Assembly (NCBI RefSeq): GCF_000510725.1
Contig: NZ_KI783312.1
Location: forward strand, 228 to 64,227
Length of the DNA: 64,000 nt
Origin: Pseudoxanthomonas sp. J31
GTDB lineage: Bacteria; Pseudomonadota; Gammaproteobacteria; Xanthomonadales; Xanthomonadaceae
Reading direction: 5' to 3'
The notes beneath the pieces were generated by a model that saw only the letters and a list, made by a program, of their open reading frames with translations, searched no databases and was not told where the DNA came from. Below are positions 56,954 to 64,000 of the stretch, one piece after another (position 1 is the first letter of the stretch; each line of letters opens with the position of its first letter). Both the position numbers and the translations under genes were made by a program.

Positions 56954-58289
56954 TCACCCGCTCCCACAGCGCGGCCGGCACGCGGTGCTCGCCACCGGCC
57001 TGCAGCAGCGGTTCGATCGCCAGTTCCGCCGGATCCAGCTGCGGCCGGATCTCGCGCGCGTAGCGCGCCACCAGCGCGTCCTCGCGCCATTCGGCACGGC
57101 CGGCCAGTTGCTCCATCGCCGCGCGCGATTCCCTGCCCTCGCCCACGCACTCGAACGGCTTGTGGTCCTGGAACTCCAGCAGCGCGTCGTAGCCGGCGGC
57201 CTGGCCCGGATCGTCCAGCAGGTTGCGCCCGAAGATCCTCACCAGCCGGGGCTTGGGCATGAACGGTGCCAGCGCCAGGAACACGAAGTGGCACTTCGGG
57301 CACAGCCCGCACCAGCGCTGCGCCGGCTTTTCGCCGAGGATGTGGAAGTTGCGGTTGCAGCTGGAGAAATGCGCGTCGTAGCGGTCGCTGCGCGCGAACT
57401 GCCGCGCCACCGCCAGCTCCGACAGCGGGCGCAGCAGCGAGTAGTAGTGCAGGTCGGCCGCAACCACGCGCTCGACGTGCTCACCGAAGGCCTGCTCGAA
57501 GGCCCAGCCCTTGGACCACTGGTGGTTCACTTCGCCAGTGCCGGGGATCAGGCTGCCGTAGCTGGCCGAGCGCTCGTTGGAGAACACCACCTGGCCGTGG
57601 CCGGTCAGCAGCGCGGCCAGCACCAGGATCGCCGAGTTCACCGCGGTCACGGGGATATGGCCGTTGTACGCGCCCTGGCGGTTGATCTCGAACAGCGCCG
57701 GCGCCAGCGCGCGGCCGATGTTGAGGACCGGCAGGCCGGTGCGCTCGGCGCAGGTGCGGATCAGCTGCGAGCCGCCGATCCAGGCCACGGTCTGCTCCAC
57801 CCCGGCGGCGCGCAGCGCCTCGATGCTGACCAGCGAGTCCTTGCCACCGCCGATGGCCACCAGCGCACGTTCCGGCAGCCCGGCGGCCGGTGCCTGCCCG
57901 GTTGCGGCGCCGTCACGCGGGAAGCGGATGCGCCCGCGCAGGTCCAGGCCGTTGCGGTAGGCGAACTCGCCCAGGCCGTTGAGGTACACCTGCTCCATCA
58001 GCGCGGCGGTGGCCTCGTCGATCGGGTAGCCGTCGATCCGGATCTGCGGCGGCACCGCGGCCTTGTAGTAGCTGACGCCCGCGACCAGGTGCAGCAGGCG
58101 CAGGGCCTGTTCCACCGCCGCGGCGCGGGTGGCGTCCAGCGCGAACGGGGCGCCGGGGATGGTGACGGTTTCCACCAGCTCCGGGCCTTCGTCGAAGGCG
58201 TAGGCCAGCTCGGCCACGCCGGTCGCCGGGTCGAAGCCGCAGCGGACGAAGCGGAAAACGCGGATGGAATCGCGGTCGAATGCAGTCAT
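56934..58289 (-). CDS. murL: UDP-MurNAc-L-Ala-L-Glu epimerase
   Basis: A 451-residue protein matching MurL of Xanthomonas oryzae, which converts the terminal L-Glu of UDP-MurNAc-L-Ala-L-Glu to D-Glu. Recognisable parts are a PP-loop-like [42 protein letters not shown] and the paired CGLCPKCHF. The founding work showed ATP/Mg-dependent epimerization, consistent with the PP-loop element. ATG 58289 was chosen; a GTG at 58310 would add seven residues. It is upstream of, and overlaps, murD2. Confidence 0.9.
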   Translation of the reverse strand: MTAFDRDSIRVFRFVRCGFDPATGVAELAYAFDEGPELVETVTIPGAPFALDATRAAAVEQALRLLHLVAGVSYYKAAVPPQIRIDGYPIDEATAALMEQVYLNGLGEFAYRNGLDLRGRIRFPRDGAATGQAPAAGLPERALVAIGGGKDSLVSIEALRAAGVEQTVAWIGGSQLIRTCAERTGLPVLNIGRALAPALFEINRQGAYNGHIPVTAVNSAILVLAALLTGHGQVVFSNERSASYGSLIPGTGEVNHQWSKGWAFEQAFGEHVERVVAADLHYYSLLRPLSELAVARQFARSDRYDAHFSSCNRNFHILGEKPAQRWCGLCPKCHFVFLALAPFMPKPRLVRIFGRNLLDDPGQAAGYDALLEFQDHKPFECVGEGRESRAAMEQLAGRAEWREDALVARYAREIRPQLDPAELAIEPLLQAGGEHRVPAALWERVSAHFAA

Positions 58290-58487
58290 GCAGGATCCAG
58301 GGTGGAGCACGCCGGGCGCCGCGGTGCGGGGCCGCCAGGCAGGAAATCGGGGGTGGCGGCCGCGCCGCGGCCCGCCACGGAAGCCGCCAGCGTAGCGCCA
58401 AGCGCGGCCGAAGGCAGCCTTGACCGCCGCGCGCCGGGGCCACGGGCGGCGCCGGCCACGGCGGCGGCGCCCGGGAGCAGGCCCGTG

Positions 58488-61112
58488 TCAGGCCACGGGC
58501 CCATCGATCACGTCCTCCGGCGGCAGCTCGCGCAGGTTGTAGCGGCTGGCCATGGCATGGCCGTAGGCGCCGGTGTCGGCCAGCAGCATCACGTCGCCCG
58601 GGGCGGTGTCGCGTGGCAGCCGGCGGCGCTTGCCGAACAGGTCGCTGGACTCGCAGATCGGGCCGACCACGTCGAACTGGCCATCGGCCGGGGCATCGAT
58701 CCGCTGCAGGTTCACGATGTCGTGCCAGGCGTCGTACATCGCCGGGCGCACCAGCGCGTTCATGCCCGCGTCCAGGCCCACGCGCACGATGCCGTCCTTC
58801 TCCACCACCTGGGTGGCGCGCGCCAGCAGCACGCCGGCCTCGGCCACCAGGAAGCGGCCCGGCTCGACCACCAGGCCGAACGCCGGGTGCACCGCGCGCA
58901 CCTCGGCCAGGCTCGCGGCCCAGGCCTCCAGGTCGAACGGTTCGTCGTCCGGCGCGTACGGGATCGGCAGCCCGCCGCCGATGTCCAGGGTCGCCACGGT
59001 GCCGATGCGGCGGGCGAAGCCGGCCAGCTCGTCGCACATCTGCCGCCAGTGGCCCATGTTCTCCACCCCGCTGCCCAGGTGCGCGTGCAGGCCGGTGATG
59101 ACGATGCCAAGCGCGCGCGCCTCGGCCACGAACTCGTCCACCCGCTGCGCGGACAGGCCGAACTTGGCCTCCTTGCCGCCGGTGTTGACCTTCTGGTGGT
59201 GGCCGTCGCCGTGGCCCAGGTCGATGCGCAACCACAGCGAGCGGCCGCGGAAGGTCTCCGGCCAGTTGCGCAGCAACTCGACGTTGTCGACGGTGACGGT
59301 CACGCCCAGCGCCAGCGCCTGCTCGTATTCCCCGCGCGGGGCGAAGCTGGGGGTGAACAGCACCCGCGACGGCTCGATCCCCGGCACCGCGGCGAACACG
59401 TGGTGCAGCTCGGCCAGCGACACGCACTCCAGGCCGAAGCCCTCCTCCGCCAGCACCTTGAGGATCGCCGGGTGCGGATTGGCCTTGATCGCGTAGTAGC
59501 GGCGGTCCACCGCGGCCACCGCCTGCAGCTGCCGCGCGCGCTCGCGCACGGTCGGCAGGTGGTAGACGTAGCGCGGCGTGCCGGCTTCGGCCAGCTGCAG
59601 CAGGCGCGGCCGCTCCAGCTTCCACCACGGCTGCGGGCGCGGCCGCACCGCGCCGTTGATCTCGCGCCAGCGCGGGCCGAACACCTCGGTTTCCTGCACC
59701 GGCATGGCGCCGCTGTCGATCAGCGCTGCGTGCAGCTGCGGCAGCAGGCCGTCGGCGTCGGCCTCGTCGATCACGAAGGTCAGGTTCAGGTCGTTGGACG
59801 ACTGCGAGATCATGTGCACGCGCTCGTGCACGAAGCTGGAGAACACCTCGGACAGCCGGTGCAGCAGCGAGCGCATGCCGCGGCCGACGAGGGTGATGGC
59901 GGCGCACGGCACGATCACCTTCACCCGCCCGATCTTCCCCAGGTCCTCGGCCAGCGCCGAGAGCACGTTCTGGCTCAGCAGGTTCTCGCTCGGATCCAGC
60001 GACACGGTGACGTTGGTCTGCGAGGTGCCGATCATGTCCACCGACAGCCCGTGCTTGCGGAACAGCGCGAACACCTCGGCCAGGTAGCCGACCTGCTGCC
60101 ACATGCCGATGTCCTCCACCGACACCAGGACCACGCCGTTGCGGCGGCTGATCGCCTTCACGCCGGCCACGGTGGCGGCGCTGCGGTCGATCACCGTGCC
60201 TGGCAGCTCCGGGCGCTCGGTGTCCAGGATCGCCATCGGCACGCCGGAGTCGCGGCATGGCTTGATCGAGCGCGGATGCAGCACCTTGGCGCCGGTGGTG
60301 GTGATTTCCTGCGCCTCGGCGTAGCCCAGGCGGCTGAGCAGGCGCGCGTCCGGGACCTCGCGCGGGTTGGCGCTGAACATGCCGGGCACGTCGGTCCAGA
60401 TCTCCACACGGCTGGCGCCCAGCAGCGCGCCGAAGTACGCGGCCGAGGTATCCGAACCGCCGCGGCCGAGGATCGCGGTGCCGCCGTCCTGGTGGCGGGC
60501 GATGAAGCCCTGGGTGATGAGCACGCGCGTGGGCTGCCGCGCGAAACGCGCGCGCCAGTCTCCGTCGGACTCCCAGTGGCAGTTCACCGACAGCCGCTGC
60601 GCCCACTCGCTCTGGTTCGGCTGCGGCGGCAGCGCGCGCAGCCAGTCGCGCGCGTCCATCCAGCCGATGTCCAGTCCCTGCTTGCGCAGGTAGGCCGCGC
60701 CCAGGGTGGACGAGAGCAGTTCGCCCTGGGCCAGCACCTCGGCCTGCCAGTCCAGCGGCCGGGTCGCGGCGCGCGGGTCCTCGAGCAGGCCGCGCAGCAC
60801 GGCCAGGCGCTCGCCCAGCGCCACGTCGGCATCCAGCTCCAGTTCGGCGAGGAATTCGCGGTGGCGCGCTTCCAGCGCGGCCACGCGCGCGGCGGCGTCC
60901 TCGCTGCCGTCGGCGATCGCGGTCAGTTCGTTGGTCACCCCCGACAGCGCCGATACCACCACCAGCACGCGGCCGCCGGTGGCCTCGGCCCGCTGTTTCG
61001 CCAGTTTGCCGATCGTGTCCCAGCGATGGCGGCGGGACACCGAGGTACCGCCGAACTTGAGGACGATCCAGCCGCCTTGGGCGGCGTCTTGCGCGGGCGA
61101 AGCTGCGGACAT
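58488..61112 (-). CDS. lysAC: Bifunctional aspartate kinase/diaminopimelate decarboxylase
   Basis: An 874-residue fusion. The N-terminal aspartokinase (KFGGTSV at residue 18 on, VPGMFSANPREV, then an ACT regulatory region with DMIGTSQTNVTVSLD) makes aspartyl phosphate. The C-terminal fold-III PLP decarboxylase turns meso-diaminopimelate into lysine: PLP Lys543 lies in YAIKANPHP, followed by HLGSGVENMGHW, DIGGGLPIPY, EPGRFLVAEAG and CESSDLFGK. One polypeptide thus catalyses the first and last steps of lysine synthesis, a feature of xanthomonads. ATG 61112 opens the kinase normally. It is upstream of murL by about 200 bp. Confidence 0.95.
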   Translation of the reverse strand: MSAASPAQDAAQGGWIVLKFGGTSVSRRHRWDTIGKLAKQRAEATGGRVLVVVSALSGVTNELTAIADGSEDAAARVAALEARHREFLAELELDADVALGERLAVLRGLLEDPRAATRPLDWQAEVLAQGELLSSTLGAAYLRKQGLDIGWMDARDWLRALPPQPNQSEWAQRLSVNCHWESDGDWRARFARQPTRVLITQGFIARHQDGGTAILGRGGSDTSAAYFGALLGASRVEIWTDVPGMFSANPREVPDARLLSRLGYAEAQEITTTGAKVLHPRSIKPCRDSGVPMAILDTERPELPGTVIDRSAATVAGVKAISRRNGVVLVSVEDIGMWQQVGYLAEVFALFRKHGLSVDMIGTSQTNVTVSLDPSENLLSQNVLSALAEDLGKIGRVKVIVPCAAITLVGRGMRSLLHRLSEVFSSFVHERVHMISQSSNDLNLTFVIDEADADGLLPQLHAALIDSGAMPVQETEVFGPRWREINGAVRPRPQPWWKLERPRLLQLAEAGTPRYVYHLPTVRERARQLQAVAAVDRRYYAIKANPHPAILKVLAEEGFGLECVSLAELHHVFAAVPGIEPSRVLFTPSFAPRGEYEQALALGVTVTVDNVELLRNWPETFRGRSLWLRIDLGHGDGHHQKVNTGGKEAKFGLSAQRVDEFVAEARALGIVITGLHAHLGSGVENMGHWRQMCDELAGFARRIGTVATLDIGGGLPIPYAPDDEPFDLEAWAASLAEVRAVHPAFGLVVEPGRFLVAEAGVLLARATQVVEKDGIVRVGLDAGMNALVRPAMYDAWHDIVNLQRIDAPADGQFDVVGPICESSDLFGKRRRLPRDTAPGDVMLLADTGAYGHAMASRYNLRELPPEDVIDGPVA

Positions 61113-61334
61113 TGAGTTGGCTTGACCACCCGACCACCGGGCATGAGCCGCCGATTCTAAGCGCAATCCACGCGCATCCCGGGCGTGCCGGCGCACTTCG
61201 TTGCAGCTTCCATCAGGCTGCGGGAAGCGTCACACCGGCAACCAATTCCCCGCCACGCCCGCGGCATCGCGCGCGCACTCGCGCAGGCATGCACGCTGCG
61301 CCTAACCTGCTCTTCCCCACCGAGGACGCCTGCC

Positions 61335-62195
61335 ATGCCGACCCGCCGCTTCCTGCAGCTCGACGTGTTCGCCCATGCCCCCGGCGCCGGCAATCCGCTG
61401 GCGGTGATGCTCGACGCCGAAGGCCTGGACGAGGCGCGCATGCAGGCCTTCGCCGCCTGGACCAACCTCTCGGAGACCATCTTCTTCCTGCCACCGACCA
61501 CCGCGCAGGCCGATTACCGCGTCCGCATCTTCACCCCGGTGATGGAGTTGCCGTTCGCCGGGCATCCCAGCGTGGGCGCGGCCTGGGCCGCGGTGGATGC
61601 CGGCCTGGCGCGCCCGCGCGCCGGGCGCCTGGTGCAGGAATGCGCCGCCGGCCTGCTGCCGGTGCGTGCCGACCAGGCCGGCGACGCGCTGCATCCGGCG
61701 GTGCGCAGCCCGCGTGCGCAGCGCCGCGACCTGGCCGCGCCGGACTGGCTGCTGGCGGACACGGTGTTCGGCGCGCGCCGCGGCGCGCTGCCGCCGGCGC
61801 TGTGGAACAACGGCCCGGACTGGTGGCTGCTGGAACTGGCCGATGCCGCCGCGGTGCGTGGCCTGCGGCCGGACCTGGGCGCGATCGCGGCGCTGCCGGG
61901 CAAAGGCAAGCTGGCGGTGTTCGCCCCGGGCGACGGCGAGGCCGACCTGGTGGTGCGCGCCTTCGCACCCGGCGTCGGCATCCCGGAGGACCCGGCCACC
62001 GGCAGCGTCAACGCCCTGGTCGCCGCCGCCCTGCACCGGGCCGGGCGCCTGCCCGGCCGCGGCGGCCGCTACCTGGCCAGCCAGGGCCGCGAACTGGGCC
62101 GCGATGCACGCCTGCGGCTGGAGGTCGACGGCGACGGCGAGGTCTGGGTCGGCGGCCCGGTGCAGGCGGTGATCCGCGGAACGGTGGACTGGTAA
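61335..62195 (+). CDS. PhzF-family isomerase/epimerase-like protein
   Basis: A 286-residue PhzF protein with the two-lobed diaminopimelate-epimerase-like fold. The catalytic Glu47 is in LSETIFF; other marks are QLDVFAHAPGAGNPLAV, LPFAGHPSVGAA and EDPATGSVNALVAAAL. In phenazine producers PhzF isomerizes a DHHA intermediate, but members outside that context have unknown substrates, and no phenazine gene is present. GAGGA nine bases before ATG 61335 supports the start. A second PhzF gene follows after 34 bases. Confidence 0.88.
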   Translation: MPTRRFLQLDVFAHAPGAGNPLAVMLDAEGLDEARMQAFAAWTNLSETIFFLPPTTAQADYRVRIFTPVMELPFAGHPSVGAAWAAVDAGLARPRAGRLVQECAAGLLPVRADQAGDALHPAVRSPRAQRRDLAAPDWLLADTVFGARRGALPPALWNNGPDWWLLELADAAAVRGLRPDLGAIAALPGKGKLAVFAPGDGEADLVVRAFAPGVGIPEDPATGSVNALVAAALHRAGRLPGRGGRYLASQGRELGRDARLRLEVDGDGEVWVGGPVQAVIRGTVDW

Positions 62196-62229
62196 TCTCG
62201 GGCGCCCTGCCCACCCCCGAGGTTCCCCG

Positions 62230-63111
62230 ATGCCCCTGCGCCCCTTCGTCCAGGTGGACGTGTTCGCCGACCGGCCTGGCGCCGGCAACCCGCTGGCGGT
62301 GGTGCTGGACGCCACCGGCCTGGACAACGCGGCAATGCAGGCCATCGCGCGCTGGACGCGGCTGCCGGAAACCACCTTCGTGTTCCCGCCGACCCAGCCC
62401 GGCGCCAGCTATGCGCTGCGCATGTTCAGCCCGAAGCGCGAGGTGCCGTTCGCCGGCCATCCCAGCGTAGGTACCGCGCACGCGGTGCTGGAGGCCGGGC
62501 TGGCCAGGCCGGACGCGGATGGCCTGCTGCTGCAGGAGGGGGTGGCCGGGCTGCTGCCGTTGCGGGTGGAGGAATCCGGCGGCGTACGCCGCATCGCCAT
62601 CCGCACCCCGCGCGCGCACCTGGTGGAAGTGGCCGACGCGCGCGGCTCGCGCATGCTCGAGGCGCTGGACTGGCTGCCCCCCGGCGAACTGCCGCCGGCG
62701 CTGATGGACGGCGGCCGCCGCTGGTGGGTGGCCGAGGCCCGCGACGAGGCCAGCCTGCGCAACGCGCAGCCGGACTGGGACGCGATCGCCGGCCTGGCCC
62801 GTGCCACCGACAGCATGGGCGTGCTGGCCTTCGCTCGCTGCGCCGGGCGCGACTACCAGGTCGCCGCGCGCGCCTTCGTCGGCGGCCCGGCGATCTTCGA
62901 GGACGCCGCGTCCGGCGCGGCCAACGCCACCCTGGCCGCATGGCTGGCGCTGCGCGACGCCCTGCCCGGCAGCGGCGGCCGCTATACCGTCAGCCAGGGC
63001 CGCGAGGTCGGCTACGACGCGCGCCTGGACATGTACGTCGACGGCGACGGCCAGGTCTGGTCCGGCGGCCAGGTGGCCAGCGTGGTGCGCGGCCAGATCG
63101 ACTGGCGCTGA
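62230..63111 (+). CDS. PhzF-family protein, tandem paralogue
   Basis: A 293-residue paralogue of the gene before it, with the same N-terminal pattern (QVDVFADRPGAGNPLAV), catalytic Glu47 in LPETTFVF and VPFAGHPSVGTA. The second-lobe motif EDPATGS has changed to EDAASGA, so substrate binding may differ. The pair most likely arose by tandem duplication and may be co-transcribed. Function is unknown beyond the fold. Confidence 0.87.
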   Translation: MPLRPFVQVDVFADRPGAGNPLAVVLDATGLDNAAMQAIARWTRLPETTFVFPPTQPGASYALRMFSPKREVPFAGHPSVGTAHAVLEAGLARPDADGLLLQEGVAGLLPLRVEESGGVRRIAIRTPRAHLVEVADARGSRMLEALDWLPPGELPPALMDGGRRWWVAEARDEASLRNAQPDWDAIAGLARATDSMGVLAFARCAGRDYQVAARAFVGGPAIFEDAASGAANATLAAWLALRDALPGSGGRYTVSQGREVGYDARLDMYVDGDGQVWSGGQVASVVRGQIDWR

Positions 63112-63127
63112 GCGCATCCCCGGAAAC

Positions 63128-63155
63128 GACGCGGGCGCCCCGTGGCGCCCGCGTC
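63128..63155. terminator. Hairpin between convergent phzF and yjeT genes
   Basis: GACGCGGGCGCC-CCGT-GGCGCCCGCGTC, a perfect 12-bp stem, lies between two convergent genes. No T-run on either side. It probably ends or protects both transcripts. Confidence 0.55.
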
Positions 63156-63173
63156 ATGGACCATCGAGGGCCC

Positions 63174-63365
63174 TCAGGCCTGCCGTACCAGCCACAGCAC
63201 CGCCACGGCCACCAGCAGCACGCCCAGGCCGAAGCGCCGCAGCGCGTCGTCCGGCCGTTGCAGCAGCCGCAGCATCGCCTGCCGCCACGCGCGCGGCGCG
63301 GCGAACAGGAACAGCCCTTCGAGCACGGCGGCCAGGCACAGCGCCGGGACCAGCGTTTCCAGCAT
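63174..63365 (-). CDS. yjeT: DUF2065 small membrane protein (YjeT-like)
   Basis: A 63-residue protein with two hydrophobic segments: LETLVPALCLAAVLEGLFLF and RFGLGVLLVAVAVLWLV. It matches the DUF2065/YjeT family, regularly encoded right after hflC. ATG 63365 overlaps the hflC stop by one base (TGATG). No function is known. Confidence 0.85.
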   Translation of the reverse strand: MLETLVPALCLAAVLEGLFLFAAPRAWRQAMLRLLQRPDDALRRFGLGVLLVAVAVLWLVRQA

Positions 63366-64000
63366 CAACGATCGCTCTTGAGGTACTGCAGGAACGGGTC
63401 GTTGCGGTCCAGCACCACCACGCCCTGGCCGTCGGCGAACGCGCGGCGGTAGGCCTCCAGGCTGCGGTAGAAGGCGTAGAACGCCGGATCGGCCGCCGCC
63501 GCCTGCGCGTACAGGCGCGCCGCCTCGGCATCGCCCTCGCCGCGCAGGCGCTGCGCGTCGCGCTCGGCCTCGGCCACGATCACCGCCTGGTCGCGGTCGG
63601 CCTGCGCGCGCACGGTGCGCGCCTGCTCCTCGCCCTCGGCGCGCAGCGCGCTGGCCACCTGCTTGCGCTCGGCGCGCATGCGGTCGTAGACCTGCTTGAT
63701 CACGTCCGAATCGGTGGGCAGGTCGATCTGCTTGAGGCGGATGTCGACGATGCGCATGCCCAGGGTCAGGGCGCCGCGGTTGATGCCCTCCAGCTGGCGC
63801 TGGATGACCTCGCTGCGGTCGCCGGACACCAGCTGGGTCAGGGTACGGGCGTTGATCTCGTTGCGCAGCGAGTCCTTGATGATCGGCGCCAGGCGGTCGG
63901 CGGCGGCGCTCTCGTCGCCGCCGGTGGCGCGGTAGAACGCGCGCACGTCGTCGATGTAGCCAATGGCCACGAAGTCGACGCTGACGTCCTTGCGCTCGGA
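63365..64000 (-). CDS. hflC: Protease modulator HflC, 3' part
   Basis: The last 211 residues of a band-7/SPFH protein that with HflK surrounds and restrains the FtsH protease at the inner membrane. The sequence runs from a DVSVDFVAIGYIDDV-type stretch through LRNEINARTLTQLVSGDR, GMRIVDIRLKQIDLP and the coiled DRMRAERKQVA helix, all typical of HflC. The N-terminal anchor and the start are beyond the window end. yjeT follows with overlapping stop/start; hflK is expected upstream. Confidence 0.93.
   Translation of the reverse strand, partial: SERKDVSVDFVAIGYIDDVRAFYRATGGDESAAADRLAPIIKDSLRNEINARTLTQLVSGDRSEVIQRQLEGINRGALTLGMRIVDIRLKQIDLPTDSDVIKQVYDRMRAERKQVASALRAEGEEQARTVRAQADRDQAVIVAEAERDAQRLRGEGDAEAARLYAQAAAADPAFYAFYRSLEAYRRAFADGQGVVVLDRNDPFLQYLKSDR

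Overview
The window is high-GC, densely coded chromosomal DNA of a gammaproteobacterium, almost certainly in the Xanthomonadaceae/Lysobacteraceae (Lysobacter, Luteimonas, Pseudoxanthomonas, Stenotrophomonas or a relative). The markers are a MurD2-MurL peptidoglycan glutamate-epimerization pair, a fused aspartate kinase/diaminopimelate decarboxylase (LysAC), an Oar-like TonB receptor, GTAG-type REP elements, and the petABC-sspA-sspB and miaB-phoH-ybeY-corC orders. Genus cannot be decided from the sequence alone.

Layout. 1-134 is the tail of an IS3-family element. 694-8803 is an L-arabinose-polysaccharide locus: two GH43 enzymes and a GPH sugar symporter on the minus strand, then, across a 400-bp divergent control region, an L-arabinonate dehydratase and a Tat-exported beta-L-arabinofuranosidase (GH127/GH146). 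9.0-12.5 kb holds tRNA-Val(GAC), uvrB, a solitary GspH/FimT pseudopilin and tRNA-Asn(GTT). 12.9-20.0 kb is a minor-pilin operon (fimT/fimU-pilV-pilW-pilX-pilY1-pilE) with a divergent AlgZ/FimS-like histidine kinase. 21.2-27.8 kb carries ppnN, a large Oar-like outer-membrane receptor, and a tightly overlapped grxD-SDR-marC operon. 27.9-32.9 kb has an unusual iron/manganese superoxide dismutase, purEK, a Trm112-like gene with nadC, and DUF2272 and DUF3301 genes. 32.9-36.8 kb is sspB, sspA and the cytochrome bc1 genes petABC. 36.9-44.8 kb is a lytic transglycosylase, then miaB-phoH-ybeY-(hypothetical)-corC-DUF4105-corA. 45.0-47.3 kb is cstA-ybdD. 47.9-53.4 kb is a DUF819 membrane protein, a secreted S9 peptidase and an OPT transporter. 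53.6-55.5 kb is ssb and ispB, with a 21-bp direct repeat flanking ssb. 55.6-61.1 kb is murD2, murL and lysAC. 61.3-64.0 kb is two tandem phzF paralogues, yjeT (DUF2065) and the 3' end of hflC.

How the genes work together. The first locus looks like a coordinated module: extracytoplasmic release of arabinose from alpha-linked arabinan and beta-linked arabinooligosaccharides, proton- or sodium-coupled uptake, and oxidative (non-phosphorylating) catabolism through arabinonate. The other enzymes of that route and any regulator lie outside the window. The pilin block makes the priming complex of type IV pili. The peptide block (S9 peptidase, OPT transporter, CstA-YbdD) suggests a peptide-scavenging lifestyle. 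murD2-murL next to lysAC groups D-glutamate and diaminopimelate supply for peptidoglycan.

The most interesting points are: a matching nonamer in opposite orientation ahead of both halves of the arabinose locus; an SDR whose catalytic Ser and Lys are both gone, locked in an operon with a monothiol glutaredoxin; a superoxide dismutase with intact metal ligands but altered second-sphere residues; and the exact repeat around ssb. No CRISPR array, prophage or obvious defence island was seen.
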